DNA from: Nocardioides sp. zg-1228
GTDB taxonomy: Bacteria > Actinomycetota > Actinomycetes > Propionibacteriales > Nocardioidaceae
DNA length: 64,000 nucleotides
Assembly: GCF_017086465.1 (NCBI RefSeq)
Contig: NZ_CP070961.1
Location: 2,604,001-2,668,000, forward strand
Direction: 5' to 3'
This document shows, in pieces, positions 56,101-64,000 of the stretch. The position numbers were made by a program, and so were the translations under genes. Under the pieces are notes generated by a model. It was not told the DNA's origin. It made no database searches and saw nothing but the letters and a program-made list of their open reading frames with translations. How positions within the stretch are numbered: position 1 is the stretch's first letter; each line of letters starts with the position of its first letter.

Positions 56101-59100
56101 TGCTGTCGAACGACACCGGCAGGGGCGCCTCACCGCTGGTGGTGCTGGCGGTGAATGCCACGGTCGGCGGCTGGTTGTCGGTGATGCCGCGGCCGTTGAA
56201 CTGCAGCCAGTTGACGTTGGCCCCACCGGTCGTCGCGACGAAGTACAGCGGCTGGCTGGTCGTCGTCGCGTTGGTGAAGGTCGTCGTCACGGTCTGGTAG
56301 GTCTGCGCGCCACCGGTGTTCGGCACCGTCAGCGTGCCGATCGCGGTGCCCGTCGCCGAGCCCTGGCGCACCTCGAACGTCGCGCCCGCCGTGGTCGACG
56401 CGGCCCGCATCGAGACGCCGGTGATCCCGGTCAGGTTCATCACGTCCCAGCGGAACCAGTCGCCGGTCTCGACGCCGGTCACGTTCTGGCCGCCGCCGCT
56501 GTCGGTGGTGGCCTGCGTGGTCACTCCGGGCGAGCCGGCGGTGTTGTCACCGGTGCGGCCGGTGAAGTCGTAGAACTCCGCCTCCTTCTTCTTGGTGTGC
56601 AGCACGATGCCGTCGACGCTGGTCAGCGCCCCGGCGGCGCCGCTGCCCTTGTCGGTGTAGGTGGCCTTGATGGTGCCGAAGATGTTGGCACCGGTATGGC
56701 CGGCGTCCCCGGGCAGTGCCAGGGTGCCGGAGCACCCCCTGTACTGCTCGTAGTCGTGGGAGTGCTGGTCGTGGCCCAGGCCCGGCTGCACGACGACGTC
56801 GTCGCAGTCGATGGTGCCGTCCTCGGGATCGGTGACGACGACCTCGTAGGCCACGTAGTCGCCGAACTCGAAGAAGCCGCCGTCCTTGGGCAGCACCAGC
56901 TCGACGGTCGGGGCCGTGTTGCCGGCCGTGATGTCGATGTTGGTCGTGCCGCTGCGACCGTCGACGTCGGTCACCGTCAGCCGGGCGGTGTAGTTGCCCG
57001 CCGTGCTGTAGGTGAAGCTCGCCGTCGGGGTGGTCGCGTCGGTGGAGCCGTCGCCGGTGAAGTCCCACGCGTAGGTGAGGCCTGTGTCGTCACCGGTGTC
57101 CGGGTCGAAGGACCCGGTGCCGTCGAACTCGACGGTGAGCGGCGCCGGACCGGAGGTCCGGTCGGTCGTCGCCCGGGCCACGGGGGCGCGGTTGCCCTCG
57201 ACGTAGTCGATGCGGTAGACGCCCGAGTCGGTGTTGTTGCCGTTGAACCCGCTGCCCCACTCGATCATGTAGAGGGCGCCGTCGGGGCCGAACTGCAGGG
57301 CGTGCGGGCGCTGCATGGGCAGGTTGGACAGGAACCGGTTGATGTCGGTGTAGTTGGTCCCGGCCTGGTTCATCTGCACGGTGAACAGGCGGTTGTTGTT
57401 CCAGTCGGCCCAGATCGCCTTGCTGTCGAAGTACTCCGGCCACTTGCGGTCGGAGACCAGGTCGGGGTCGTAGTCGTAGGTGCCCGACGTCATCGGCGCA
57501 CCGCTGGCGCCGATCTCCGGGGTCCCGGTGATCGTGCCGTTGTTGCTCTGCCAGATCACCGCCGGCTTCGCGGGCGGCAGGTTGGTCAGGCCCGTGTTGT
57601 TGGGCGAGTCGTTGACCGGGGCGGCGCAGTCGAACGTCGCGCCGGCGGTGCTGTTGGCGAAGTTGTAGTCGTTGTAGGGGGTGTTGTTGCCCACGCAGTA
57701 GGGCCAGCCGTAGTTGCCGGGCTCGTCGAGGATGTTCCACTCCACGCGACCGTTGGGTCCGCGGGTCGCGCTGGTCGAGCCGGCGTCGGGACCGTAGTCG
57801 GCGACCAGGATGTTGTTGTTCTGCTCGTCCAGGCCGATGCGGAACGGGTTGCGGAAGCCCATCGCGTAGATCTCGGGTCGGGTCTTCTGCTGGGTGTCGG
57901 CGGCCTCGTCGAAGAGGTTGCCGGCGGGGACGGTGTAGCCACCGTCGGCCTTCGGCCTGATGCGCAGCACCTTGCCGTTGAGGCTGTTGGTGTTGCCCGA
58001 GGTGCGCTGGGCGTCCCAGGCGGCGCGGTTGGGCCGCTCGTCGATCGGGGTGTAGCCGCCGGAGTCGAACGGGTTGGTGTTGTCACCGGTGGCGAGGTAG
58101 AGGTTGCCGTCGTTGTCGAACTCCATCGACCCGCCCGCGTGGCAGCACTCGTTGCGCTGCGTCGGGACGTCGAGGATCGTCGTCGCCGTGCCGAGCTGGA
58201 GCGTGTCGCCCGCCATCGTGAAGCGCGAGATCCGGTCGATCGACTCCGAGCCGTTCGGCGAGTAGTAGAGGTAGACCCAGTTGTTGGTCGCGAAGTCGGG
58301 GTCCAGGGCGATGCCCAGCAGGCCGAACTCCTGGCCCGTGTAGACCGGGACGGTGCCCGCGGTCACCACGCTGCCGTCCTCCTTGATGATGCGCACGGCG
58401 CCGTTGCGGTCGATGTAGAACACGCGCCCGTCGTCGGCGATGGCGAGCTCCATCGGGTTGGAGGTGTTCTCGTCGAGCGCGACCTTCTCGAAGCTCGGCG
58501 CCAGCGTCGCCTTGCAGTCGGCGTCGAGGGCGCCGGCAGCGGTCTGGATGCCGCCGAGGACGTGCTCGAGGAACTTCGCGTCGGTGAAGGCCGCCGCGGT
58601 GTGGCCCATGCCGGTGTACCAGCTGCGGCCGCCGTCGTAGTCCTGGCACCACGCGATCGGGTGCTCGGCACCCATCGAGCCGTTGCCGGGCGTGTAGGTG
58701 GTCTCGTCGACCGACGCCAGCACGTGCAGCTTGGTGCGGGGGTTGGCGGCGGGGTTGGTGCGGAAGTTGTACCACTCGTCGTTGCGCGTCCAGCGGCGCT
58801 CGAGCGTCCTGGTGGACGGGTGGGCGGGGTCCTCGACCTTGACGGTCGCCTGCGGCGTGCCCGGCGGGTGGTTGTTGAAGTAGGCCCCGACCAGCTGGCC
58901 GTACCAGGGCCAGTCGTACTCGGTGTCGGAGGCCGCGTGGATGCCCGCGTAGCCGCCGCCGGCCTGGATGTAGCGCTCGAACGCGGCCTGCTCGGCCGGG
59001 TTGAGCACGTCACCGGTGGTGGACAGGAAGATGACGACCTCGTAGTTCGCGAGGTTGGCGTCGTTGAACGCGCTGGCGTCCTCGGTGGCCGTCACGGTGA

Positions 59101-59494
59101 AGTTGTTGGAGGCGGCGAGCGCCTGGATCGCGGTCGTCGCCGCTCCGATGTTGTCGTGGCGGAACGCCGCGGTCCTGGAGAACAGCAGCGCGTCGAACGA
59201 CTCGTCGGCCGCAGCGGCCGCGGAGGCGTCCGCGTCGGCGGTCCACGGGACCGCCTCACCGAGGGTGCTCTCCTGCGCAGGGGTCAGGTCGGCCTTCTTC
59301 GTTGCCTTCTTCGTGGCCTTGTTCGCCTTCTCGGCGGGGGCGGACGCACGATCAGGTGCCGCGTCGGGCACCGCCGCACTCGCCGTGGAAGCCAGGCCGA
59401 TCGTCGCACCGAGTGGTAGCGAGACGATCAGGGCCATGGTGGAGCCGACTGCGGCACGGGAGTGCTTCTGCAGTCGCGTGATGAGTCTGTTCAT
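53159..59494 (-). CDS. Giant secreted ThuA / glucose-sorbosone dehydrogenase / carbohydrate-binding protein
   Basis: 2111-aa exported protein. Signal peptide 1-41, Lys-rich linker 55-70; ThuA-like domain about 98-320; glucose/sorbosone-dehydrogenase beta-propeller 333-762; PKD 768-857; Ig-like 860-970; CBM6-like 971-1100; second PKD 1109-1191; two DUF1349 lectin-like domains 1198-1412 and 1418-1620; a Cu/Zn-SOD-like domain 1638-1785 with HLHVGTTC and HRDGAIIGC; Ig-like repeats 1794-2030; a basic helical FIMAH-like tail 2034-2111. PQQ or metal-dependent sugar oxidation is suggested by the propeller. ATG at 59494 with GAAGGGA; an upstream in-frame codon was rejected. No sortase motif, so it is released or held by its tail. 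Confidence 0.85.
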   Translation of the reverse strand: MNRLITRLQKHSRAAVGSTMALIVSLPLGATIGLASTASAAVPDAAPDRASAPAEKANKATKKATKKADLTPAQESTLGEAVPWTADADASAAAAADESFDALLFSRTAAFRHDNIGAATTAIQALAASNNFTVTATEDASAFNDANLANYEVVIFLSTTGDVLNPAEQAAFERYIQAGGGYAGIHAASDTEYDWPWYGQLVGAYFNNHPPGTPQATVKVEDPAHPSTRTLERRWTRNDEWYNFRTNPAANPRTKLHVLASVDETTYTPGNGSMGAEHPIAWCQDYDGGRSWYTGMGHTAAAFTDAKFLEHVLGGIQTAAGALDADCKATLAPSFEKVALDENTSNPMELAIADDGRVFYIDRNGAVRIIKEDGSVVTAGTVPVYTGQEFGLLGIALDPDFATNNWVYLYYSPNGSESIDRISRFTMAGDTLQLGTATTILDVPTQRNECCHAGGSMEFDNDGNLYLATGDNTNPFDSGGYTPIDERPNRAAWDAQRTSGNTNSLNGKVLRIRPKADGGYTVPAGNLFDEAADTQQKTRPEIYAMGFRNPFRIGLDEQNNNILVADYGPDAGSTSATRGPNGRVEWNILDEPGNYGWPYCVGNNTPYNDYNFANSTAGATFDCAAPVNDSPNNTGLTNLPPAKPAVIWQSNNGTITGTPEIGASGAPMTSGTYDYDPDLVSDRKWPEYFDSKAIWADWNNNRLFTVQMNQAGTNYTDINRFLSNLPMQRPHALQFGPDGALYMIEWGSGFNGNNTDSGVYRIDYVEGNRAPVARATTDRTSGPAPLTVEFDGTGSFDPDTGDDTGLTYAWDFTGDGSTDATTPTASFTYSTAGNYTARLTVTDVDGRSGTTNIDITAGNTAPTVELVLPKDGGFFEFGDYVAYEVVVTDPEDGTIDCDDVVVQPGLGHDQHSHDYEQYRGCSGTLALPGDAGHTGANIFGTIKATYTDKGSGAAGALTSVDGIVLHTKKKEAEFYDFTGRTGDNTAGSPGVTTQATTDSGGGQNVTGVETGDWFRWDVMNLTGITGVSMRAASTTAGATFEVRQGSATGTAIGTLTVPNTGGAQTYQTVTTTFTNATTTSQPLYFVATTGGANVNWLQFNGRGITDNQPPTVAFTASTTSGEAPLPVSFDSTVIDPDGNTPVTYAWDFGDGATSTQADPSHTYTTPGRYVVSLTATDARGAEATSTTEITVRRPSDTCFSGRSDDFLGNELDTDRWNRSVRVDQSLTVADGTLNIPLTNSDLYQTTNTTPNIVLQDLPGGAFEATTQVTLNATKGYQQAGLIVYGNDDNYLKLVYSGRSTAAAGSKAANVIQFAKEANGTATESNSANLGADFPDTVWLRMSSTDGSSVTASYSSDGDTWVPLATGNGNPAPARDLSGITAPKVGLLALGATAAGAADNLVAKFDYFTLTPDDTAEPCNNGCFVEEFNGSTLTSDWSTVRPSGNLTVSGGALTIPMEATDLYQTTNTARDLVLTDLPDGPFVATTKVTAPINQAYQSAGLLIYGDDDNYIKHVFQGRSTNGANAAQNIVQTAKETDAAAVETNTPGLGADFPTTVWLRLTSTDGEEVLGSYSTDGETWTDMSGGYDLTGIDEPRIGLLSAANQTAGAGITATFDWFTLGEDATCEPGGEPPVDTTDPEVAATVLGSYAGELVDQASTGITGEATMVSAAEGNGYTTTIELSLEGLDPQEGYESHLHVGTTCGGFEGHYRDDPDGAGTPPNELWPTNPGWTAGSGDPRIKPAADGTSFATATVPWAPRIEGGILALHRDGAIIGCVDLELTGAGTVVLDATDDVEVTSFTYTVDGGAETDYEGPFEITEPGEHTVAYTATDAAGNETTGEFTVVVPEADPGPDPEPGPKPTVTLTTSPAAANGRSNWFTSPVTVTLAGAGGEGKLSVEYRIGNGPWTAYTAPITVSDDGVTLVQARATDAAGKTSAVETTTIKKDGTAPTLAVAGIADGAKLDVSAVRTARITVTDATSGAAEQVVRLDGRAVTGPARIDAMSLRPGKHRLKVTAYDAAGNRTVQTITFKVVVSFKAGKKLVERLAEEGVVGPKLAVRLKQELKAAERADKRNQVGKALKSLKRFERLASRVKDKEVRLALKRLSRTLKSQL

Positions 59495-59623
59495 CACGAT
59501 CCCTTCTGTGGTGACGGATGTGCGCTCCATCGGTTCCGGGGCGGGTCCCCGGGCGTTCGGCCCCTGTCATGCGGTGTCGTGCGGGTCAGTCGGGTCGTGC
59601 AGGTCGTGCGTCCGAGATGGTGT

Positions 59624-59650
59624 GCCCGGCGGGTTCGGCGCCCGCCGGGC
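59624..59650 (-). terminator. Hairpin terminator after xylA
   Basis: GCCCGGCGGG and CCCGCCGGGC form a perfect 10-bp stem with a 7-nt loop, 13 nt after the xylA stop. It separates xylA from the giant secreted protein gene. Confidence 0.75.
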
Positions 59651-59662
59651 CACGGTGTCGGG

Positions 59663-60823
59663 TCAGCGCACCCCCATCAGGTGCTCGAGGGCGAGCTGGT
59701 CGAGGGCCTCCATCCCGACGCTGCGCGTGGCGAGACCCTCCACGTCATACGACGCCGCGCGGAGGTCGGCGAGCGACTCCCCCTCGCCGAGGGTCGGGGT
59801 GCGCAGCGTCTCGACCTCGGAGGCCGCGAGGGCGGCCTGGACGTCCGGGTCGGCCCGGAACGCCTGCACCCGGTCGCGGAGGATGAGGTAGTTGCGCATG
59901 CACCCGCGCGCGGACTCCCACACCCCGTCCTCGGCCTCGGCCCGCGGGGGCTTGAAGTCGAAGTGGACGTAGCCGTCGTAGGCCTTGCCCGTCCCGGCGC
60001 CCAGCAGCGCGTCGACGGCCCAGAACGCGCCCCGCAGGTTGCCCGCGCCGAAGCGCAGGTCCTGGTCGAAGCGGGGGCCGTGCTGGCCGTTGAGGTCGAC
60101 GTGGAACAGCTTGTCGTGCCACAGCGCCTGGCTGATGCCCTGGGCGAAGTTGAGCCCGGCCATCTCCTCGTGGCCCACCTCGGGGTTGAGACCGACCATC
60201 TCCGACTGGTCGAGCTCGGCGATGAGCGCCAGCGCGTGACCGATCGTCGGCAGCAGGATGTCGCCGCGCGGCTCGTTGGGCTTGGGCTCGAGGGCGAAGC
60301 GGATGTCGTAGCCCTGCTCCTTGACGTAGGCGCACAGCAGGTTGAGCGACTCGGCGTAGCGGTCGAGCGCCGCCTGCACGTCCTTGGCCGCACCGTGCTC
60401 GGCGCCCTCGCGGCCGCCCCAGAGCACGAAGGTCTTCGCGCCAAGCGACGCGGCCAGGTCGACGTTGCGCAGCACCTTGGCGAGGGCGTAGCGACGCACC
60501 TCGCGGTTGTTGGCGGTGAGCGCGCCCTCCTTGAACACCGGGTGCCCGAAGAGGTTGGTGGTCACCATCTCGACGGCGAGGCCGGTGTCGCCCAGCGCCT
60601 TCTCGAAGCGCTCCAGCACGGAGTCGCGGGCGTCGTCGTCGGGGACGAGGTCGTCGTCGTGGAACGTCACGGCGGCCGCGCCGAGCTCGGCGAGCTTGTA
60701 GGTCGCGTCCACCGGGTCGAGGAGGGCGCGGGAGCTGGGACCGAACACGTCGGTGCCCTGCCAGCCCACCGTCCAGAGGCCGAACGAGAACTTGTCCTCA
60801 GGGGTCGGGGTGTAGTCGGTCAT
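59663..60823 (-). CDS. xylA: Xylose isomerase
   Basis: 386-aa TIM-barrel aldose isomerase of the actinobacterial type, close to the 387-388 aa of Streptomyces enzymes. [17 protein letters not shown], catalytic [10 protein letters not shown] (His/Asp), metal-binding [12 protein letters not shown] and [11 protein letters not shown], and [16 protein letters not shown] are all intact. ATG at 60823 overlaps the dehydrogenase stop (ATGA); its Shine-Dalgarno GGAG lies inside that gene. No xylulokinase xylB is in view, so the physiological sugar may differ from xylose. Confidence 0.95.
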   Translation of the reverse strand: MTDYTPTPEDKFSFGLWTVGWQGTDVFGPSSRALLDPVDATYKLAELGAAAVTFHDDDLVPDDDARDSVLERFEKALGDTGLAVEMVTTNLFGHPVFKEGALTANNREVRRYALAKVLRNVDLAASLGAKTFVLWGGREGAEHGAAKDVQAALDRYAESLNLLCAYVKEQGYDIRFALEPKPNEPRGDILLPTIGHALALIAELDQSEMVGLNPEVGHEEMAGLNFAQGISQALWHDKLFHVDLNGQHGPRFDQDLRFGAGNLRGAFWAVDALLGAGTGKAYDGYVHFDFKPPRAEAEDGVWESARGCMRNYLILRDRVQAFRADPDVQAALAASEVETLRTPTLGEGESLADLRAASYDVEGLATRSVGMEALDQLALEHLMGVR

Positions 60824-62013
60824 GCGGGGATCTCCTGCCACGAGTCGTTGTCAGAGCTGGTCTCGACCGCGGCCAGGACGCGTTGCACCTGGAGTCCGTC
60901 GGCAAAGGATGGGGAGGGGTCGGTGCCGGCCGCGATGTCGCGGACCAGGTCGACCGCCTGGTGCACGAAGCCGTGCTCGTAGCCGATGACGTGGCCGGGT
61001 GGCCACCACGCACCGACGTAGGGGTGCTCGGCCTCGGTCACGAGGATGCGGCGGAAGCCCGCGGTGCGGGAGTCCTCGGTGCCGTCGAAGAAGTGCAGGA
61101 CGTTCATGTCCTCGAAGTCGAAGGCGAGGCTGCCGTCGGAGCCGTTGATCTCGATGCGGATCGCGTTCTTGCGACCCGACGCGAAGCGGGTCGCCTCGAA
61201 CACGCCCATCGCTCCCCCGCGGAAGTCGGCGAGGAAGGTGGCGGCGTCGTCGACGGTCACCTTGCCGGTGCCGGAGCCGGCCGTGCCGGACAGGCCGGCG
61301 TGCTCGCTGGGCAGGGGGCGCTCGTCGACGAAGGTGCGCAGCCGGCCGGCGACCCGGGCGATGGTGTCGCCGGTGATGTACTGCGTCATGTCGACGATGT
61401 GCGCGCCGATGTCACCCAGGGCGCCCGAGCCTGCCTTGTCCTTCTCCAGGCGCCACGACAGCGGCGCCTGCGGGTCGACGATCCAGTCCTGGAGGTACTG
61501 GGCACGCACGTGGTGCAGGGTGCCGAGGCGGCCGTCGGCGACGAGCTGGCGGGCCAGCGCGATGGCGGGCACGCGGCGGTAGGTGAAGCCGACCATCGCG
61601 CGTACGCCGTCGGCGGCGGCGCGCTCGGCGGCCCGGGTCATCGCCTCGGCCTCCTCGACGCTGTTGGCGAGCGGCTTCTCGCACAGCACGTGCTTGCCGG
61701 CCTCGAGGGCCGCGATGACGATCTCGGCGTGGGTGTGGCCCGGCGTGCAGACGTCGACGAGGTCGATGTCGTCACGCGCGACCAGCGCCTGCCACGACGT
61801 CTCGGTGGACTCCCACCCGAGCCGCTCGGCGGCGGCCGCGACGCCCTGGGGGTCACGGCCGGCCACGGCCCGCATGCGGGGCCGGAGCGGGAGGTCGAAG
61901 AAGCGGGGCGCGGTGCGCCAGGCGTGCGAGTGCGCAGCGCCCATGAAGGCGTACCCGACCATGCCGACCGACAGGTCGCTCCGGTCGTCGGGGACGTCGG
62001 AAGTGGTGGTCAT
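60820..62013 (-). CDS. Gfo/Idh/MocA-family NAD(P)-dependent oxidoreductase
   Basis: 397-aa sugar dehydrogenase. N-terminal Rossmann motif [31 protein letters not shown] with the catalytic-type Glu-Lys-Pro, and a C-terminal alpha/beta domain ([20 protein letters not shown]). Family members oxidise or reduce inositols, sugar or keto-sugars. ATG at 62013 with GAGGAGG. Co-translated with xylA, and near a TIM-barrel epimerase, which points to a keto-sugar or inositol-like route. Confidence 0.92.
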   Translation of the reverse strand: MTTTSDVPDDRSDLSVGMVGYAFMGAAHSHAWRTAPRFFDLPLRPRMRAVAGRDPQGVAAAAERLGWESTETSWQALVARDDIDLVDVCTPGHTHAEIVIAALEAGKHVLCEKPLANSVEEAEAMTRAAERAAADGVRAMVGFTYRRVPAIALARQLVADGRLGTLHHVRAQYLQDWIVDPQAPLSWRLEKDKAGSGALGDIGAHIVDMTQYITGDTIARVAGRLRTFVDERPLPSEHAGLSGTAGSGTGKVTVDDAATFLADFRGGAMGVFEATRFASGRKNAIRIEINGSDGSLAFDFEDMNVLHFFDGTEDSRTAGFRRILVTEAEHPYVGAWWPPGHVIGYEHGFVHQAVDLVRDIAAGTDPSPSFADGLQVQRVLAAVETSSDNDSWQEIPA

Positions 62014-62138
62014 CGGACCTCCTCGTGTGTGGGGCTGGAGCGGGGCGTCGTGGCATGCGGAGGGGGCGTGCGAAGGCATGCCTGGTAGCGCCCCTGTCGC
62101 CGGACGGGTGCCGGCGCGGGTCGTGAGCGGGGGTGGAG

Positions 62139-62170
62139 CCGCGGCGGCTCCGGGTCGGGAGCCGCCGCGG
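62139..62170 (-). terminator. Hairpin terminator after the RbsB-like gene
   Basis: CCGCGGCGGCTCC and GGAGCCGCCGCGG form a perfect 13-bp stem with a 6-nt loop, 6 nt after the RbsB-like stop. It sets the transporter apart from the downstream enzymes, perhaps attenuating read-through. Confidence 0.8.
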
Positions 62171-62176
62171 GACCGA

Positions 62177-63256
62177 TCAGGACTCGAAGGCCGAGTCGAG
62201 GTACTGGTCGACGTTGTCGGCGGTGACGACCGGCGCGTAGAGCTGCACCGTGCGGGGCACCTGGACCTCGACGAGGTCGCTCATCGCCTTGTCCTGCAGC
62301 AGCAGGCGGGCGAGCTTGACGCCGTCGGCTCCCTGGGTGGACGGGTAGATGACGGTCGCCTTGAGCACGCCGTCGCCCTCCTGGATGGCGCGCATCGCGT
62401 TGGCCGAGCCGGCGCCGCCGATCATCGCGAACTCGTCGCGGCCGGCGTTCTCGATCGCCGCCAGCACGCCGACGCCCTGGTCGTCGTCGTGGTTCCACAG
62501 GTAGTCGATCTTCGGCTCGGCCTGCAGCAGGTTGGCCGCGACCTCCTCGCCGCTCTCGACGGTGAACTCGGCGGCCTGGCGGGCGTCGACGTCGAGACCG
62601 CACTCGGACAGCGCGTCCTCGAAGCCCTGGCTGCGGTCCTGGGTCAGGGGCAGCGAGTCGATGCCGGCGATCTCGGCGACGACGACGTCCTTGTCGCCGC
62701 CTGCCTGCTCGCAGACGTACTGACCGGCCGAGACGCCCATGCCGTAGTTGTCACCGAGCACGGTGACGCGCGCGGCGTTGGGGTCGTCGAACTCACGGTC
62801 GACGTTGACGACCGGGATGCCGGCCTCCATCGCCTTGAGAGCGATCGGCGTCATCGCCGCGCCGTCGAACGGCAGCAGCACGATGGCGTCGACCTTGTCG
62901 TTGATGAAGGTCTCGACCTGGCTGATCTGCAGGTTGACGTCGTTGGTGCCCTCCGCGATCTGGAGGTCGACGTCGGGGTACTGCTCCTGCAGGTCGCGGA
63001 CGTTGTTGGTGATGGCGGCCATCCAGCCGTGGTCCGCGGCGGGCGCCGAGAAGCCGATGGTGACCTGGTCGCCCTCCTCGTCGTTGCTGCCGGCGGCCGC
63101 GGCGGGGGCGCTGTCCGAGCTGCCGTTGTCGTCGTCGTTGGCCGCATCCTCGGCACTGCCGGTGCAGGCGACGAGGGACAGGACGGCGACCGCGCCGACC
63201 ACGAGGCCGGAGTAGCGGCGGCTCTGCTGCCGTCGGAGGGGGGTGCGCAGTCGCAT
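62177..63256 (-). CDS. Sugar ABC transporter substrate-binding lipoprotein (RbsB-like)
   Basis: 359-aa Peripla_BP_4 solute receptor. The signal ends in the lipobox LSLVACTGS, followed by an Asp/Ser/Ala-rich linker (20-60). The mature fold starts VTIGFSAPAADHGWMAAITN and continues through VDAIVLLPFDGAAMTP and GIPVVNVDREFDDP. It binds a sugar or inositol and passes it to the permease at the window end. ATG at 63256 with AAGGAG. Confidence 0.93.
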   Translation of the reverse strand: MRLRTPLRRQQSRRYSGLVVGAVAVLSLVACTGSAEDAANDDDNGSSDSAPAAAAGSNDEEGDQVTIGFSAPAADHGWMAAITNNVRDLQEQYPDVDLQIAEGTNDVNLQISQVETFINDKVDAIVLLPFDGAAMTPIALKAMEAGIPVVNVDREFDDPNAARVTVLGDNYGMGVSAGQYVCEQAGGDKDVVVAEIAGIDSLPLTQDRSQGFEDALSECGLDVDARQAAEFTVESGEEVAANLLQAEPKIDYLWNHDDDQGVGVLAAIENAGRDEFAMIGGAGSANAMRAIQEGDGVLKATVIYPSTQGADGVKLARLLLQDKAMSDLVEVQVPRTVQLYAPVVTADNVDQYLDSAFES

Positions 63257-63321
63257 GGGTGGTGCTCCTTGTGTTGTCTCGATGGGTGCGGTGGTGCGGC
63301 CGACGCTGCGTGACGTGCCGG

Positions 63322-63376
63322 CGTGGTGGTGCGGGGTGGTGGTGAGGGGTGGTGGTGCGGGTGGTGCGGGGGTGTT
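63322..63376 (+). repeat. G-rich GGTGGTG repeats upstream of the RbsB-like gene
   Basis: Runs of GGTGGTGCGGGG and GTGGTGAGGGG style units fill most of the gap between the permease stop and the RbsB-like gene, resembling the block at 52846. They can form a G-quadruplex on this strand. Confidence 0.7.
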
Positions 63377-63397
63377 CGAGTCGGGAGGGCCCGATCG

Positions 63398-64000
63398 CTA
63401 GGTCGAGGTCGCGTTGCGGGCCAGGCGCTGCTGGAGCAGCACGGCGACCACGATGATCAGGCCCTTGGCGACCGCCTGGGTCGAGGTGTCCTGGTTGTTG
63501 AGGGTGAACACGTTGCTGAGGGTGGCGAAGATCAGCACCCCGACGACGGTGCCGACGATCGTGCCGCGGCCGCCCGTGAGCAGCGTGCCGCCGATGACGA
63601 CCGCGGCGATCGCGTCGAGCTCCCACAGGGTGCCGTGGGTGGAGCTGCCCGTGGTGGTGCGGCTGACCAGCATCAGGGCGGCGAGCCCGCAGCACAGGCC
63701 GACGAGGACGTAGAGCATCACGGTGTGGCGGTTGACGTTGATGCCGGCCAGGCGGGCGGCCTCGGGGTTGCCGCCGACGGCGAGCGTGCGCCGGCCGAAC
63801 GTCGTGCGGTTGAACAGCACCCAGCCGGCGATCGCGACCAGCGCGAAGATGATGACGAGGAGCGGCACGCCGAGGACGTCGGCGGAGAAGAAGTCCTTGA
63901 ACCCGTCGACCGTGACGATCTGCGTGCGCCGCTCGGAGATGATCTCGGCCAGGCCACGGGCGGCGGCGAGCATCGCCAGCGTCGTGATGAACGGCACCAC
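63398..64000 (-). CDS. Sugar ABC transporter permease (RbsC-like), 5' end outside window
   Basis: C-terminal 200 residues of a BPD_transp_2 permease, read as open at the window edge. Signature NRTTFGRRTLAVGGNPEAARLAGI (coupling helix to the ATPase) and LDAIAAVVIGGTLLTGGRGT are typical of ribose/inositol-type systems. Stop TAG at 63398. The ATPase (RbsA-like) is expected just upstream, beyond the window. Confidence 0.92.
   Translation of the reverse strand: MVPFITTLAMLAAARGLAEIISERRTQIVTVDGFKDFFSADVLGVPLLVIIFALVAIAGWVLFNRTTFGRRTLAVGGNPEAARLAGINVNRHTVMLYVLVGLCCGLAALMLVSRTTTGSSTHGTLWELDAIAAVVIGGTLLTGGRGTIVGTVVGVLIFATLSNVFTLNNQDTSTQAVAKGLIIVVAVLLQQRLARNATST

Noticed and set aside
54959..59419. 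Very long open frame on the + strand opposite the giant secreted protein
   Set aside because: It is the antisense shadow of a GC-rich gene; the translation is low-complexity Val/Gly/Arg with no domain, and the minus-strand frame has clear domains.
59494..59530. Start of the giant secreted protein at 59530
   Set aside because: The ATG at 59494 has the better ribosome binding site and gives a normal basic signal-peptide start.

Overview
The window comes from a very high-GC Gram-positive actinobacterium. The gene order, frequent GTG/TTG starts, coenzyme F420 biosynthesis (cofC), an HU protein with a long Lys/Ala/Thr tail, an amt-glnK-glnD cluster and an actinobacterial xylose isomerase fit the Nocardioidaceae, probably Nocardioides or a relative. 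This placement is inferred from sequence style and synteny, not from a marker-gene search. No rRNA, tRNA, CRISPR array or transposase was found.

Region 1 (1-23.1 kb), read mainly on the minus strand, is a chromosomal core. yceD-rpmF-rnc-mutM (ribosome assembly, L32, RNase III, DNA repair) is followed by smc, a thioesterase and ftsY, and later by amt-glnK-glnD and ffh, so both protein components of the signal recognition particle pathway are present. Accessory genes are inserted in this core: a surface-polysaccharide glycosyltransferase pair (5.3-9.2 kb), a coiled-coil methyltransferase (17.7 kb), an MFS exporter, and a glycolate oxidase/glyoxylate aminotransferase pair whose oxidase gene carries a frameshift. 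A two-family inverted array of 32-bp repeats lies between the convergent glycosyltransferase and ftsY genes.

Region 2 (23.1-42 kb) has a two-component system divergent from a membrane-protein gene, then coaD, rsmD, recG, fakA, rpmB, thiL, a stand-alone RAM-domain protein, a DUF3515 lipoprotein, ddl, a Cys/Met-metabolism PLP enzyme, gpsA-plsC, cofC, hup, and leuCD with its divergent IclR regulator. Several genes have a TANNNT-like -10 box 6-7 nt before the start codon, which suggests leaderless mRNAs.

Region 3 (42-51 kb) holds a TIGR03086 protein, a decayed alpha/beta-hydrolase, an alkylation-repair pair (ogt and ada-alkA), and a CitB-type two-component system divergent from tctC-tctB-tctA and a universal stress protein. 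This looks like a regulated carboxylate uptake unit.

Region 4 (51-64 kb, all minus strand) is a carbohydrate locus. It has RbsC-like (partial) and RbsB-like ABC transporter genes, a Gfo/Idh/MocA dehydrogenase overlapping xylose isomerase, a 2111-residue secreted ThuA/sugar-dehydrogenase/carbohydrate-binding protein, a TIM-barrel sugar isomerase/epimerase, a 57-codon remnant resembling inositol-phosphate synthase, and a CopC protein. Strong hairpins separate the units and G-rich repeats precede two of them. Together they suggest extracellular carbohydrate processing coupled to uptake and intracellular redox/isomerase chemistry. This locus is the best candidate for an undescribed system.
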